A DNA stretch of 64,000 nucleotides from Colwellia sp. (GCA_013215465.1 JABSOW010000007.1:62001-126000); one strand, 5' to 3'; counted from the first letter of the stretch, positions 40,894 to 51,440 are shown. Program-made: numbers and translations. Notes: generated by a model from the sequence alone, not told the origin.

Positions 40894-43344
40894 TCATTCT
40901 ACGGTTAATACCCTAATTGTCACATCGTTAGTTGAAGTAGCTCCATCATTGTCTTCTACTATGACAATCAAATCTTCGAGGAAGTCCATGGGGTCAGTAT
41001 CTTCCAAACCAGGAATGAACTCTAGAGTGAAGGCACAACGATAGGTATCTGAGCCATCTAGAATTCCGTCATAATACAATACTGTGTTGTTCACACATGC
41101 TCCAAAGGGAGGGTTATTTACGATGTCAAAATCGCCACCTAGGCTATCCATACGGAAAGCACCATCATAGGCAGTAAATACGCTTTGGCCATCGACGGTC
41201 ATTGTTTTCAACGTGACGTTCTCTACACCAGCGTTATGTAGTTCTACTACCACTAACATACTTGAGGCAAACTTCATCTCAGTGGCAGGATCTACAGGAT
41301 CGAACATTACAATCTCGTTGTCACTATCGAATACATATTGACCATCCTCATCATCACCATCAATAGTCGCAGTGTTTTTATGGCTTTCACCGGCATTACC
41401 TTGTATATCAATACCGATAATACAACTTGCCCATTCACCAGGCATGAGGACAAAATTCAACAAAGGCTCACTAGGAACTAAAGCCGCACCATTTTTAATG
41501 GTAACGTCACAGTCACCTGTCAATATGTCAGGGTTGGTTTCACCATCGACAAGATCTTCTAGGCTACTAAAGGTTACATTATCTACCGCAGGTGTATCCA
41601 CTCTAAACTCAAATTTATAATCCACAGTACTATAGTTATCAGGATCATCACCAGTTTCCAGTGGGTTAGGAGGTACTAGCGCTGTTTTGGTAAGTGTGAT
41701 TGACGATGGCGTGTCGGTAATAGTGACAAGAGCGTTCGCCATTGCAGGCAGGGATTCTGAATTATCGTTATCCTTGGCTTTAGCAGTTACTGTGTTAGGA
41801 TGCGTGTCACCCACGTTTCCGGAGTGAAATTTAGTAAAGGTACAGATCACGCTACCTCCAAATGCAATGCTGGTTTCCATTAGACCACATTCGTCATCGT
41901 CTGCTAACAAATCATCGTAAGCTGTATCATCGAGGTACGTTAGGGTTAGTGGTGAATCAAAGTCATTTGAGTCGTTAAATATTTCTATTGTATAGGTAAC
42001 AATACCACCTATCTCCATCATTGTAGTTGGAGAAGCTACCTTAGTGATATGTATTGTGGGTATTATATTGGTCATTTGAACGGTTTCAGGATCACTACAG
42101 AATTGGCCTGGAATCGGATCTGGATTTCCGGCAAAATAATCTGGACAACTTTCCGGATCGAGTTCATCTTTGTTTATATCATTGCCGTTTTTATCCTTAA
42201 GATTCAATAACACAACGTCATCATAAGGTATTGGGGTAGGTACTATGCTATTCAAAATAGTAACCTCAAATTGACACTTGTATTCAGTTCCATGTAAAAT
42301 TTCTCCAAGCAAAAATCCACTAGGATGAGGTTGGGTACAATTTGTGCCAGTGAGATAAACGCCGTCTGGTGTAGATGACGTTATTGTTGTGGTTGAGCCC
42401 CAAAGGTCAAAACTTTTATCATATGTGCCATCGCCGTTAATATCAACTTTATCAAATAAATGAGTGATAAATAATGAAGTCATAGCGTTAGTATTAGTAA
42501 ATGAAACTTCAAAATCAAAAATACCCTCTCGCTCTTCCTCGCCATTAGGTGCTGGCATTGTATGTGTGCTTTCCAGCGTTTTTAAAATATCAGGAGGTGA
42601 TGGTTTAATGAAAACGTCGATTGGAAAACTATCACAATTACATTTTGATTTGGTATTTGGAATTTGTCCGGGTAAAAAAGTATAGCCACTCGAAGCATTC
42701 CCGTCTGGATTTCCAACTGCACAGTTACTCCGTTCTCTATTATCCCAAGCAGCACAATAATTAAATAAAGCTCTTCCATCGCCGCTATCTTCACATTGCA
42801 TCATAAAAGTACTAAGTACAGTGTAACTTTCTGGCGGTTTTTTGATATCACCACAGCCGTCTTCATCTAAGGAAATAACCTGACCCGAAATAGGATCACC
42901 TGTAACTGGGTCTATCCATTGAGCTCCGGGTTCAGGTACCAGCACGGTACATTCACCAACGGCATTGTTTTGCACAACTTGAGGGCTAGCATCAGTAAGG
43001 GGAAGGTAAAACGTTGTATCCCAGCGAGAGCTTGCATTGGTTTGTATTGTAACAAATGCAGTTAACTCAAATGGTATTCCTTCCTCACATTCCCATCCGC
43101 CATCTCTGGGTTCTGGTGTGACCGCTGTTATTTCAATATCATTGGCAGTACAGTTTAGTGCATCTTTGGGTAAAGAATTACCTGGTTTATTTAGATATGC
43201 ATCAGCCATACACACTGATGGGATATCAAACACGTCAGCATTTACCTTAATTAAGCCGGTTGTGGCATAAAGGCTTGCTATGCTTAACAGCGCAATACCT
43301 AGCGTACGGACAAGCCGTTTTAGTTTAAATATAAAATTTTTCAT
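40894..43344 (-). CDS. Secreted protein with DUF11-type beta-sandwich repeats
   Basis: An 816-residue exported protein with a signal peptide (hydrophobic core residues 14-30). Cys-rich N-terminal region (residues 40-250) is followed by three or four repeats with the DUF11/conserved-repeat pattern: IHITKVASPTTMMEIGGIVTYTIEIFN, then ITLTKTALVPPNPL, GDTHPNTVTAKAKDNDN, and an end with DLIVIVEDNDG. High Asp content (ENDD, GDDEDG) suggests Ca2+ binding. No anchor or sorting motif was seen. No catalytic residues recognised; structural or adhesive role is inferred. It converges on the metalloprotease gene. Confidence 0.7.
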   Translation of the reverse strand: MKNFIFKLKRLVRTLGIALLSIASLYATTGLIKVNADVFDIPSVCMADAYLNKPGNSLPKDALNCTANDIEITAVTPEPRDGGWECEEGIPFELTAFVTIQTNASSRWDTTFYLPLTDASPQVVQNNAVGECTVLVPEPGAQWIDPVTGDPISGQVISLDEDGCGDIKKPPESYTVLSTFMMQCEDSGDGRALFNYCAAWDNRERSNCAVGNPDGNASSGYTFLPGQIPNTKSKCNCDSFPIDVFIKPSPPDILKTLESTHTMPAPNGEEEREGIFDFEVSFTNTNAMTSLFITHLFDKVDINGDGTYDKSFDLWGSTTTITSSTPDGVYLTGTNCTQPHPSGFLLGEILHGTEYKCQFEVTILNSIVPTPIPYDDVVLLNLKDKNGNDINKDELDPESCPDYFAGNPDPIPGQFCSDPETVQMTNIIPTIHITKVASPTTMMEIGGIVTYTIEIFNDSNDFDSPLTLTYLDDTAYDDLLADDDECGLMETSIAFGGSVICTFTKFHSGNVGDTHPNTVTAKAKDNDNSESLPAMANALVTITDTPSSITLTKTALVPPNPLETGDDPDNYSTVDYKFEFRVDTPAVDNVTFSSLEDLVDGETNPDILTGDCDVTIKNGAALVPSEPLLNFVLMPGEWASCIIGIDIQGNAGESHKNTATIDGDDEDGQYVFDSDNEIVMFDPVDPATEMKFASSMLVVVELHNAGVENVTLKTMTVDGQSVFTAYDGAFRMDSLGGDFDIVNNPPFGACVNNTVLYYDGILDGSDTYRCAFTLEFIPGLEDTDPMDFLEDLIVIVEDNDGATSTNDVTIRVLTVE

Positions 43345-43416
43345 AGTTTTCCATCCTATTACATCGTTAATTAAAAATTATTTAGTAATGGTTGGCGGTA
43401 GTAGTTAACCGTCAAT

Positions 43417-43432
43417 TTCGGCATTTGCCGAA
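43417..43432. repeat. Palindrome TTCGGCA-TT-TGCCGAA upstream of the DUF11-protein gene
   Basis: A perfect 7-bp palindrome with a 2-bp centre, 73 bp upstream of the DUF11-protein start. It may be an operator or a small hairpin. The rest of 43345-44048 is AT-rich and shows no gene; a 77-codon minus frame at 43371-43604 lacks credible protein character. Confidence 0.5.
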
Positions 43433-44048
43433 TTAACTTTCGCTTCCTGAGAAAACGTGGCCGAAACCAAATACCAGAAAGCACTCTATTGAGTGACTTG
43501 CTAATAGCAAGATTTAAACCATGCACATAAGATGTTGTTATTAATGATAAAAATAAATAGAGTAAGGTTTTTTTTGATAGTTTTGATACTATGATGAAAC
43601 ACATTTTTATGACATGTTTTTAACCAATTGAAATATAGGAATATTTATTTTTTAGCTAGTGTGTTAATGGTGCTACATGTTAAGTTACACGTTAAAGTAT
43701 GCCACGATAAACATTACACAGCCTGTAACGCTTATTAATTCACCCTTTGGCAACTAACTTAATAGACTTACTATAATGCTAAGCAAGGAATTTATTGCCG
43801 GCTGAATGGGCTATTTGAATGCCTGTCCTTATGATTTATTTTAACGTTGACTGAAAAACACTAACAGTGATCCTTTAACTATATTTTTCTATATCCCTGA
43901 TAATAGGTGTCAACTTTTTTTACACTTTTACCTCTCCTAGCATTAACTAATAATTAATTAATTCCTAACTCATTTATTCTAAATAAGTAAATTTGATTGG
44001 AATTATATATGCATAGTAACTATACCCTTAATCTATAGTGATGATGTT

Positions 44049-45050
44049 ATGAAAAAATATCTAATTAAAACCTTTGTGTTATCTACTGTACTTATTAGCC
44101 AATTTGTTACAGCAGGAATTATATATCCAGATCCTCAAGTAGGCCTTAATGCGGCTCAATTTGGTGATTTTTATTCCTATTCATTACCCATTTCTGCCTA
44201 TCAATATGATTTAGTTAATGGCGGTGGAGTTACTAATGGTAACCCTTTTTATGTCAAATCATCTCCCGGGCAAATTAAAGATTTAATTGTGGTGGCTACG
44301 GGCGCAGGAGGTCAAGCGCAAACTAATATTGACGGAATGGATAATGCTTATGAAACACCAAATTCATCGGGAATTGTCGAGTTTTCAACCAAAGACAATC
44401 CTGATCCCACCGGAGATATATTTACGGGTGATCTAGATACAACATGGGATATTGAAGTTAGCACGCTTATGGACTATCTCGATGGCGAAGAAATGTACTT
44501 TTATTTTAATAACAATCAAGCTAATTCTGGCGATGCTATCGATCAAAGTTTATTCGCTGCGGGTCAAATTTTTCTGAGTGGTAATGGCGTTGATGATGTC
44601 TATTTTGACTTTCTAAACAATGGCGGCTTAGGACCTATTTTTGGTTTTCAGGGCTCGGATGTAGAAGCTTATACCTCTTCGGGGGCTTTTGATTGGGATA
44701 ACTTTGATGACTTTGTCTTATCTGGTGGCCAGGTGTGTACTAATGTTGATGTTACTGCTTTTCTTGCTTGTGATGTCGTAGGAGCGGTGCTGTTTAATCA
44801 TAATCTTGGTGCCAATCAAGCCGCGTACGCTATATATTCGCCTGAATTAATGCAAGCACTTAATAGTGGCAACTATGATGCCATGCATATAGATATAAAA
44901 TTTACTGGTCTAAACAATGGTTATGAGCAATTGTTTATTGCTAGCGCTAGCCAAATAAATGAAATTCCTGAGCCTGCTAGTATTTTATTATTATCTATTG
45001 GTGGTCTAATGCTAATAGGGATGAGTGAGTTAGCATTATTAAAAAAATGA
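44049..45050 (+). CDS. PEP-CTERM sorting-signal protein
   Basis: A 333-residue secreted protein with a signal peptide (ending VTAG, about 23). The C-terminus reads NEIPEPASILLLSIGGLMLIG followed by LLKK: a PEP motif, a hydrophobic segment and a basic tail, the PEP-CTERM signal recognised by exosortase. The body is Asp/Gly/Asn-rich with no recognised enzyme domain; LSGNGVDDVYFDF and LNNGYEQLF suggest a family of PEP-CTERM surface or exopolysaccharide-associated proteins. Exosortase itself is not in the window. Confidence 0.85.
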   Translation: MKKYLIKTFVLSTVLISQFVTAGIIYPDPQVGLNAAQFGDFYSYSLPISAYQYDLVNGGGVTNGNPFYVKSSPGQIKDLIVVATGAGGQAQTNIDGMDNAYETPNSSGIVEFSTKDNPDPTGDIFTGDLDTTWDIEVSTLMDYLDGEEMYFYFNNNQANSGDAIDQSLFAAGQIFLSGNGVDDVYFDFLNNGGLGPIFGFQGSDVEAYTSSGAFDWDNFDDFVLSGGQVCTNVDVTAFLACDVVGAVLFNHNLGANQAAYAIYSPELMQALNSGNYDAMHIDIKFTGLNNGYEQLFIASASQINEIPEPASILLLSIGGLMLIGMSELALLKK

Positions 45051-45179
45051 TTTAATACCTTTAGTATAGTGGTGTTTTTCAAGGTACTTAAAGAGCTACT
45101 CACCAACGTAACCGATCATTATGGGGTGAGCTAACCCTAAACGCCACCCATGGCTAGCGTATTTTAATCCCAAATTATA

Positions 45180-45219
45180 GCAGGGTTGAACGATAATTAT
45201 CATCAAGCCCTGCCATCTT
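45180..45219 (+). terminator. Probable terminator after the PEP-CTERM gene
   Basis: GCAGGG (45180-45185) pairs with CCCTGC (45208-45213), extended by TTGA/TCAA, then a pyrimidine/T-rich run. It lies 130 bp after the gene stop, so it is a less typical distance. Confidence 0.5.
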
Positions 45220-45324
45220 CTTTTTTCTCGCTATACTAGCTGATTTAGTTGTATCTCGCTTAAATAGTGTCATATTTTGGAATCCCCGCTCCGAAAGAAC
45301 CCTATTTTTTAACCAATTAAGCTT

Positions 45325-45382
45325 TATACCCGTTATCATTAAAAGCACTATGAAGCCTTCATCTTGAATGGTAACGGGTATA
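45325..45382. repeat. TATACCCGTT...AACGGGTATA inverted-repeat element
   Basis: TATACCCGTTATCATT (from 45325) is nearly the complement of AATGGTAACGGGTATA (to 45382), about 16 of 17 positions, with a 24-nt middle. Same ends occur at 63835-63892 and 192-205, so it is a small dispersed repeat. It lies in the 45051-45735 spacer before the rplN operon. Confidence 0.65.
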
Positions 45383-45552
45383 TATGGCCAAAGCCTTTAA
45401 TATCTTCTCAAGCTTCTGCGCCAGATAGTACGGCACTTATAGCTAGTAGAAGAATATCGTGTAGGTCATGTTTTTTGCAGCGTTCTATGGGGCTGCCGTT
45501 AACTCTGGCTATTTTTTAGCTAATTAAACTACCACTTTATCTATAGTGGTGT

Positions 45553-45558
45553 TATAAT
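45553..45558 (+). promoter_or_regulatory. Candidate -10 of the spc operon promoter
   Basis: TATAAT at 45553-45558, followed by CTCGCGCCCG, typical of a strong ribosomal promoter. The -35 side is not well defined; an inverted repeat (ACCACT at 45531 with AGTGGT at 45545) overlaps it. It lies about 180 bp before rplN. Confidence 0.55.
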
Positions 45559-45735
45559 CTCGCGCCCGCTTGCTTTGAATACTAGTTGTTGAACTAATAT
45601 TTTCAGTGATAGGGTAGTCTTTTTAAGGCAGTGACGGGTCAAATTTCTGGCCTTGAATTATAATTTATCTTTTTGTTTTACTGGTGGTTTTTTGGAATCA
45701 CGTAGTTAATAAGATAACAATGGAGCAAAAAATCA

Positions 45736-46104
45736 ATGATCCAAATGCAATCACAGCTGAATGTTGCTGATAACAGTGGCGCTAAGCGTGTTCAATGTAT
45801 AAAGGTTCTTGGTGGCTCGCACCGTCGCTATGCACGCATTGGTGATATCATCAAAGTTGCCGTAAAGGAAGCAAGTCCTCGCGGTAAAGTAAAAAAAGGT
45901 GATGTTGTTACTGCGGTAGTGGTGCGCACTAAGAAAGGTATTCGTCGTACAGATGGCTCTGCTATCCGTTTTGATGAAAACGCGGCTGTAATTTTGAATG
46001 CAAACTTACAACCAATTGGTACTCGTATTTTCGGGCCTGTGACACGTGAACTTCGTAATGAAAAATTTATGAAAATCGTATCATTAGCACCTGAAGTACT
46101 ATAA
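45736..46104 (+). CDS. rplN: Ribosomal protein uL14
   Basis: L14 of the large subunit, 122 residues, begins [27 protein letters not shown] and ends [11 protein letters not shown] as in E. coli. First gene of the spc operon. Here it lacks the upstream rpmC-rpsQ genes and the S10 operon, so it starts directly after its own promoter region. Confidence 0.98.
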   Translation: MIQMQSQLNVADNSGAKRVQCIKVLGGSHRRYARIGDIIKVAVKEASPRGKVKKGDVVTAVVVRTKKGIRRTDGSAIRFDENAAVILNANLQPIGTRIFGPVTRELRNEKFMKIVSLAPEVL

Positions 46105-46116
46105 GGAGTCACGATA

Positions 46117-46431
46117 ATGGCATCTAAGATTCGTCGTGATGATGAAGTAGTTATACTTGCAGGCAAAGACAAGGGCAAAACTGGTAAAGTTACTAAAGTT
46201 CTTGTTGAAAGCGGCAAAGTATTCGTAGAAGGCGTTAACTTAATCAAGAAACACACTAAGCCTGTACCACAGTTACAGCAGCCTGGTGGCATTGTTGAAA
46301 AAGAAGCACCTTTACAGGTTTCTAACGTAGCTATCCTTAACCCGAAATCGGGCAAGGCTGACCGCGTTGGTTTTAGAATTGAAGACGGCAAAAAAGTTCG
46401 TTTCTTCAAATCTGATAACGAATTAATTTAA
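46117..46431 (+). CDS. rplX: Ribosomal protein uL24
   Basis: L24, 104 residues, with the KOW motif [18 protein letters not shown] and [12 protein letters not shown]24 initiates large-subunit assembly in the standard spc order after rplN. Confidence 0.98.
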   Translation: MASKIRRDDEVVILAGKDKGKTGKVTKVLVESGKVFVEGVNLIKKHTKPVPQLQQPGGIVEKEAPLQVSNVAILNPKSGKADRVGFRIEDGKKVRFFKSDNELI

Positions 46432-46443
46432 TTGGAGTAAACG

Positions 46444-46989
46444 ATGGCGAAACTGCATGATTTTTACAAAGATACAGTTGTAGCTGAATTGCAAAAGCAA
46501 TTTGGTTATAAAAGTGTCATGCAAGTCCCTCGGATTGAAAAGATCACCCTTAACATGGGTGTTGGTGAAGCAATTTCTGATAAGAAAGTATTAGAGCACG
46601 CCACAAATGATCTTACTGCAATCTCAGGGCAAAAGCCGCTCACGACAGTAGCACGCAAATCAGTTGCGGGCTTCAAAATTCGTGAAGGCTACCCTATTGG
46701 TACAAAAGTAACTCTACGCGGCGAGCGTATGTGGGAATTTTTAGAGCGTTTAATCTCTATTTCTATTCCTCGTATCCGTGATTTTCGTGGTTTAAATCCA
46801 AAGTCATTTGATGGCCGCGGTAACTACAGCATGGGCGTTCGTGAGCAAATTATCTTCCCGGAAATCGAATATGATAAAATCGATAAAATTCGCGGATTAG
46901 ATATCACTATCACTACTAGCGCGAAAGATAACGAAGAAGGACATGCTTTATTGTCTGCCTTTAGTTTCCCGTTCAAGAAGAAGGTGTAG
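46444..46989 (+). CDS. rplE: Ribosomal protein uL5
   Basis: L5, 181 residues, [33 protein letters not shown] and the C-terminal SFPFKKKV. Binds 5S rRNA. In E. coli, S8 represses the spc operon near the start of this gene; no specific S8 site was checked here. Confidence 0.98.
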   Translation: MAKLHDFYKDTVVAELQKQFGYKSVMQVPRIEKITLNMGVGEAISDKKVLEHATNDLTAISGQKPLTTVARKSVAGFKIREGYPIGTKVTLRGERMWEFLERLISISIPRIRDFRGLNPKSFDGRGNYSMGVREQIIFPEIEYDKIDKIRGLDITITTSAKDNEEGHALLSAFSFPFKKKV

Positions 46990-46993
46990 AGTT

Positions 46994-47299
46994 ATGGCTA
47001 AATCGTCAATGAAAGCTCGTGAAGCTAAAAGAACCAAGTTAGTAGCACAATATGCTGAAAAGCGTGCTGCGTTAAAAGCAATCATCTCTGGTGTTGATTC
47101 TTCTGAAGAAGATCGCTGGGATGCTGTATTGAAACTTCAAAGTTTACCTCGTGATTCGAGCAGTAGTCGTCAACGTAACCGTTGTAACATTACTGGCCGT
47201 CCACATGGATTCTTACGTAAATTTGGTTTAAGTCGTATTAAATTACGCGAAACTATGATGCGTGGTGAAGTTCCAGGTCTTAAGAAAGCTAGTTGGTAA
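46994..47299 (+). CDS. rpsN: Ribosomal protein uS14
   Basis: S14, 101 residues, starting at ATG 46994 ([13 protein letters not shown]). The zinc-free (C-minus) form, since the CxxC pairs are absent; it ends [29 protein letters not shown]. It starts 4 bp after rplE. Confidence 0.97.
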   Translation: MAKSSMKAREAKRTKLVAQYAEKRAALKAIISGVDSSEEDRWDAVLKLQSLPRDSSSSRQRNRCNITGRPHGFLRKFGLSRIKLRETMMRGEVPGLKKASW

Positions 47300-47318
47300 T
47301 TCACGGGAGTAAATGGTT

Positions 47319-47708
47319 ATGATGACTGATCCTATCGCGGACATGTTTACACGCATCCGCAACGGTCAATCTGCAGCAAAAGTTGCAGTTACAATGCCAT
47401 CTTCAAAAGTAAAAGTTGCAATTGCCAACTTACTTAAAGAAGAAGGTTATATTTCAAGTTTTTCAGTAGCGGGCGATGTAAAGCCAGAGCTATCTGTTGA
47501 ATTGAAGTATTTTGAAGGTAAAGAAGTAATTGAAGTGATCAAACGTGTTTCACGTCCTGGTCTTCGTATATACAAAAGCTGTGATGAACTTCCTAAAGTT
47601 CTTGCTGGCATGGGTATTGCGATCATTTCGACTTCTAAAGGTTTGATGACGGATCGCGCCGCTCGCTCTGCGGGTATTGGCGGTGAAGTTCTTGGTTTCG
47701 TAGAGTAA
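47319..47708 (+). CDS. rpsH: Ribosomal protein uS8
   Basis: S8, 129 residues, with [14 protein letters not shown] at the start and [26 protein letters not shown] at the end. The start at 47319 is chosen as GGGAG sits 9 bp upstream; the ATG at 47313 would be too close. S8 is the autoregulator of the spc operon in E. coli. Confidence 0.97.
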   Translation: MMTDPIADMFTRIRNGQSAAKVAVTMPSSKVKVAIANLLKEEGYISSFSVAGDVKPELSVELKYFEGKEVIEVIKRVSRPGLRIYKSCDELPKVLAGMGIAIISTSKGLMTDRAARSAGIGGEVLGFVE

Positions 47709-47718
47709 GGAGAATAAT

Positions 47719-48252
47719 ATGTCTCGTGTTGCAAAAGCACCTGTCGTTGTTCCTGCTGGCGTTACCATTACGTTATCAGGTCAAGACATTACAGTTAAAG
47801 GTCCAATAGGCGAATTATCTCGCACGATCCATAGTGACGTTGTTGTTTCTCAAGAAGAAAACAACATTATTACTAATATCGTTGCTGATGTTAAAGGCGC
47901 TTGGGCTCAAGCCGGTACTACACGCGCTTTAATCAATAATATGGTTGAAGGTGTTAGTAAAGGTTTTGAAAAGAAATTAGTTTTACAAGGTGTTGGTTAC
48001 CGTGCCAAAGCTGCGGGTAAATCATTAGATTTATCTTTAGGTTTTTCACACCCAATTAAACACGCAATTCCTGAAGGAATTACTTGTGAAACTCCTAGCC
48101 AAACTGAAATCACACTGAAAGGTTGTGATAAACATTTAGTTGGTCAAACCGCTGCGAACATTCGTGCATACCGTAAACCTGAGCCTTATAAAGGTAAAGG
48201 TGTTCGTTATCTTAACGAAAATGTTCGTCGTAAAGAAGCTAAGAAGAAGTAG
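47719..48252 (+). CDS. rplF: Ribosomal protein uL6
   Basis: L6, 177 residues, [31 protein letters not shown], and C-terminal [29 protein letters not shown] precedes the start. Confidence 0.98.
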   Translation: MSRVAKAPVVVPAGVTITLSGQDITVKGPIGELSRTIHSDVVVSQEENNIITNIVADVKGAWAQAGTTRALINNMVEGVSKGFEKKLVLQGVGYRAKAAGKSLDLSLGFSHPIKHAIPEGITCETPSQTEITLKGCDKHLVGQTAANIRAYRKPEPYKGKGVRYLNENVRRKEAKKK

Positions 48253-48261
48253 GGTAATACT

Positions 48262-48615
48262 ATGGATAAGAGAACATCTCGTTTGCGCAGAGCTAAACGC
48301 TCTCGTGCAAAAATTAGCGAGTTGGGTGCGAATCGTTTAGTTGTATTCCGTACTCCTCGTCACATTTACGCTCAATTGATCGCGCCAACTGGTTCTGAAG
48401 TAATCGCATCTGCGTCTACTTTAGACAAAGAAGTTGCTGCTCAATTGGAAAAAACTGGTAATGTAGCCGCTGCAACTGCAGTAGGTACAGCAATTGCTGA
48501 ACGTGCAAAAGCTAAAGGCATTGAGTCTGTAGCATTTGATCGCTCAGGCTTTCGTTACCATGGTCGCGTGAAAGCGTTAGCAGAAGCAGCTCGTGCAGCT
48601 GGTCTTCAATTCTAG
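48262..48615 (+). CDS. rplR: Ribosomal protein uL18
   Basis: L18, 117 residues, [33 protein letters not shown] and the [26 protein letters not shown] end. Binds 5S rRNA with L5. Confidence 0.98.
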   Translation: MDKRTSRLRRAKRSRAKISELGANRLVVFRTPRHIYAQLIAPTGSEVIASASTLDKEVAAQLEKTGNVAAATAVGTAIAERAKAKGIESVAFDRSGFRYHGRVKALAEAARAAGLQF

Positions 48616-48624
48616 GGGTTGATA

Positions 48625-49134
48625 ATGGCTAATCATAATCAAGAAAACTCACAGCAAAGTGATATGGCTGAAAAGCTAATCGCCGTTAACCGCGTATCAA
48701 AAGTGGTTAAAGGTGGTCGTATTTTCAGTTTCACCGCATTAACAGTAGTTGGTGACGGTAATGGTCGCGTTGGTTTTGGCTACGGTAAAGCACGTGAAGT
48801 GCCTGCTGCAATCCAAAAAGCAATGGAAAAAGCACACCGTAACATAGTAACGATTGACTTGAAGGGTACTACTCTTCAGCATGTTATTATTGGCAAGCAT
48901 TCGGGTTCTAAAGTTTTCATGAAACCAGCCTCTGACGGTACAGGTATCATCGCCGGTGGCGCGATGCGTGCAGTACTTGAAGTTGCAGGCGTTCAGAACG
49001 TATTGTCAAAAGCATACGGTTCTACTAACCCAATCAACGTAGTTCGCGCTACTGTTTCTGCCCTAGTGAATATGCATTCACCAGAAGGCATGGCAGCTAA
49101 ACGTGGCAAAAGCGTTGAAGATATTTTGGGGTAA
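48625..49134 (+). CDS. rpsE: Ribosomal protein uS5
   Basis: S5, 169 residues. ATG 48625 follows AGGGG; the N-terminus is slightly extended and Gln-rich ([21 protein letters not shown]). [34 protein letters not shown] and the [16 protein letters not shown]-terminal lobe match the family. Confidence 0.97.
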   Translation: MANHNQENSQQSDMAEKLIAVNRVSKVVKGGRIFSFTALTVVGDGNGRVGFGYGKAREVPAAIQKAMEKAHRNIVTIDLKGTTLQHVIIGKHSGSKVFMKPASDGTGIIAGGAMRAVLEVAGVQNVLSKAYGSTNPINVVRATVSALVNMHSPEGMAAKRGKSVEDILG

Positions 49135-49140
49135 TTAAGC

Positions 49141-49320
49141 ATGTCTAAAACAGTTAAAGTAACTCAAGTGAAAAGTTCTATCGGTCGTTTACCAAAGCAT
49201 AGAGCTACATTAAGAGGCCTTGGTCTACGTCGTATCAATCATACAGTTGAGTTAGAAGATACTCCATCTGTACGTGGTATGATCAACAAGGTTCACTATA
49301 TGATTAAGGTGGAGGATTAA
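49141..49320 (+). CDS. rpmD: Ribosomal protein uL30
   Basis: L30, 59 residues: [39 protein letters not shown], ending MIKVED. It is only 6 bp after rpsE and 2 bp before rplO. Confidence 0.97.
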   Translation: MSKTVKVTQVKSSIGRLPKHRATLRGLGLRRINHTVELEDTPSVRGMINKVHYMIKVED

Positions 49321-49322
49321 TT

Positions 49323-49757
49323 ATGCATTTAAATACTTTATCCCCTGCACCAGGATCTCACAAAGCTAAAAAACGCTGTGGTCGTGGTATTGGTTCAGGC
49401 ATCGGTAAAACTGGTGGTCGTGGTCACAAAGGTCAGAAGTCTCGTTCTGGCGGTAGTGTACGTCCTGGTTTTGAAGGTGGTCAAATGCCATTGAAACAAC
49501 GTTTACCTAAATTTGGTTTTACTTCACGTAAGTCTTTAGTTCGCGCTGAAGTACGTCTACATGAATTAAACCTAATTAAAGGTGATGTTGTTGATATTCA
49601 CGCGTTGAAAGATGCTGGTCTAATTACCCGTAACATTATCGCTGTAAAAATCATGCTTTCGGGCGAGATTACACGCAAGATAACTGTTCGTGGTTTGGGC
49701 GTAACTAAAGGTGCTCGTGCAGCTATTGAAGCTGCCGGTGGTAACATCGAGGAATAA
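49323..49757 (+). CDS. rplO: Ribosomal protein uL15
   Basis: L15, 144 residues. Gly/Arg/Lys-rich N-terminus ([20 protein letters not shown]) and the [19 protein letters not shown] end. Late assembly protein of the large subunit. Confidence 0.98.
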   Translation: MHLNTLSPAPGSHKAKKRCGRGIGSGIGKTGGRGHKGQKSRSGGSVRPGFEGGQMPLKQRLPKFGFTSRKSLVRAEVRLHELNLIKGDVVDIHALKDAGLITRNIIAVKIMLSGEITRKITVRGLGVTKGARAAIEAAGGNIEE

Positions 49758-49765
49758 TACAGATC

Positions 49766-51103
49766 ATGGCTAAACCAGGAATGGCTTCTCAAAAGGGAAG
49801 TAGTGGCGCAGGCGGTTTGTCTGAGCTTAAACAAAGATTGTGGTTCGTATTCGTTGCACTGGTAGTGCTTCGCTTAGGATCATTTGTACCAATCCCTGGT
49901 ATTGACGCCGCTGTATTAGCTCAGTTCTTTGATCAACAAAAGGGCACCATTGTAGAAATGTTTAACATGTTCTCCGGTGGTGCTTTAGAACGAGCCTCAG
50001 TATTGGCACTTGGTATTATGCCGTACATCTCAGCTTCAATTATTATGCAACTGCTAACGGTTATGACACCGAAATTTGCAGAGCTTAAGAAAGAAGGTGA
50101 AGCTGGACGACGTAAAATCAGTCAATACACACGCTACGGCACACTTGTTCTAGCAACAGTACAATCGATAGCGATTGCCAGAAGTTTACCGGAAATGATG
50201 CAAGGGCTAGTTATTAACGCTGGCTTTGGCTTCTATTTTACCGCGGTAATTAGCTTGGTTACTGGTACCATGTTTTTAATGTGGTTAGGTGAGCAAATTA
50301 CTGAACGTGGTATCGGTAATGGTATTTCGATTATTATTTTCGCAGGTATTGTTGCTGGCATGCCATCAGCAGTTGGTCAAACAGCTGAAATGGCGCGTCA
50401 AGGTGAATTGCACTTATTAGTATTATTGCTAATTGGCGTTGTGGTATTTGCAATTACTTTTTTGGTAGTATTTGTAGAACGTGGTCAACGACGTATTGTT
50501 GTTAACTATGCTAAACGTCAACAAGGCCGTAAGGTTTTTGCTGCGCAAAGTACACATTTACCCTTAAAAGTGAATATGGCGGGTGTTATCCCACCAATCT
50601 TTGCCTCAAGTATTATTTTGTTCCCAGGCACGCTTGCGAGCTGGTTTGGACAAGGTGATGGCCCGGTAGCTGATTTCTTACAAGGAGTTTCTCAGGCGAT
50701 GTCGCCAGGGCAACCTTTGTATGTATTTATGCTAGCCGCTGCAATAATATTTTTCTGTTTCTTTTACACGGCTCTTGTTTTCAATCCACGTGAAACTGCA
50801 GATAACTTGAAAAAGTCAGGTGCGTTTATTCCAGGGATTCGTCCGGGTGAACAAACATCCAAATATATAGATAAAGTAATGACTCGCTTAACCCTTTGTG
50901 GTGCGATGTATATTACTTTTGTCTGTTTGGTTCCACAGTTTATGATCATGGCATGGGACGTACAGTTCTATTTCGGTGGTACATCATTATTGATTATCGT
51001 CGTAGTGATTATGGACTTTATGGCACAAGTACAAACGCATATGATGTCTCATCAATATGACAATGTGCTTAAAAAAGCTAACTTGAAAGGCGGCGGTCGT
51101 TAG
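49766..51103 (+). CDS. secY: Preprotein translocase subunit SecY
   Basis: SecY forms the Sec channel across the inner membrane. 445 residues with ten hydrophobic segments. Visible: [45 protein letters not shown] (plug and TM2), [25 protein letters not shown] and the conserved cytoplasmic loop [13 protein letters not shown]. Standard place after rplO. Confidence 0.99.
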   Translation: MAKPGMASQKGSSGAGGLSELKQRLWFVFVALVVLRLGSFVPIPGIDAAVLAQFFDQQKGTIVEMFNMFSGGALERASVLALGIMPYISASIIMQLLTVMTPKFAELKKEGEAGRRKISQYTRYGTLVLATVQSIAIARSLPEMMQGLVINAGFGFYFTAVISLVTGTMFLMWLGEQITERGIGNGISIIIFAGIVAGMPSAVGQTAEMARQGELHLLVLLLIGVVVFAITFLVVFVERGQRRIVVNYAKRQQGRKVFAAQSTHLPLKVNMAGVIPPIFASSIILFPGTLASWFGQGDGPVADFLQGVSQAMSPGQPLYVFMLAAAIIFFCFFYTALVFNPRETADNLKKSGAFIPGIRPGEQTSKYIDKVMTRLTLCGAMYITFVCLVPQFMIMAWDVQFYFGGTSLLIIVVVIMDFMAQVQTHMMSHQYDNVLKKANLKGGGR

Positions 51104-51132
51104 ACCCTGTTAATTAAGTAACGGAGTATAAA

Positions 51133-51246
51133 ATGAAAGTACGTGCATCCGTAAAAAAGATTTGTCGTAATTGTAAAGTGGTAAAGCGTAAAGGCGTAAT
51201 TCGCGTTCTTTGCTCAGAGCCAAAGCACAAACAAAGACAAGGTTAG
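51133..51246 (+). CDS. rpmJ: Ribosomal protein bL36
   Basis: L36, 37 residues: [34 protein letters not shown]. The CxxC...C...H zinc-binding set is intact, so this is the zinc (C-plus) form. It begins after ACGGAG and closes the spc operon. Confidence 0.97.
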   Translation: MKVRASVKKICRNCKVVKRKGVIRVLCSEPKHKQRQG

Positions 51247-51315
51247 TTTATTTATTAGGTAAAGCACTTCAATTTATTTTGGAGTAAAAGACCAATAATT
51301 ATTAACGTAATCTTT

Positions 51316-51349
51316 TTGAACTGGCATTATGCAGAATATTCGGTATAAT
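51316..51349 (+). promoter_or_regulatory. Candidate alpha operon promoter before rpsM
   Basis: TATAAT at 51344-51349 in the 194-bp rpmJ-rpsM spacer; TTGAAC at 51316-51321 lies 22 bp upstream, wider than the ideal 17 bp, so the -35 is uncertain. Confidence 0.45.
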
Positions 51350-51376
51350 GCCGCTTCGATTTGCGAAAAAAGAGAA

Positions 51377-51407
51377 TGGTTGGGTATCCTAACGGGCTTT
51401 CCAACCA
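51377..51407 (+). promoter_or_regulatory. Hairpin in the rpsM leader, possible S4 control site
   Basis: TGGTTGG (51377-51383) pairs with CCAACCA (51401-51407) in the rpsM leader. In E. coli, S4 represses this operon by binding a pseudoknot in the leader; equivalence here is inferred from position only. Confidence 0.4.
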
Positions 51408-51440
51408 AAGTAATTTTAAATAACTATAGGAGATGTGTTA

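Noticed and set aside
43371-43604. 77-codon minus-strand ORF upstream of the DUF11 protein
   Set aside because: Low-complexity, overlaps a palindrome, and no family match; a leader transcript is more plausible.
43806-43822. Sigma-54 promoter before the PEP-CTERM gene (GG-N10-GC pattern)
   Set aside because: Only the GG and GC dinucleotides fit; the TGGCAC and TTGCA contexts are poor and the site is 230 bp from the start.
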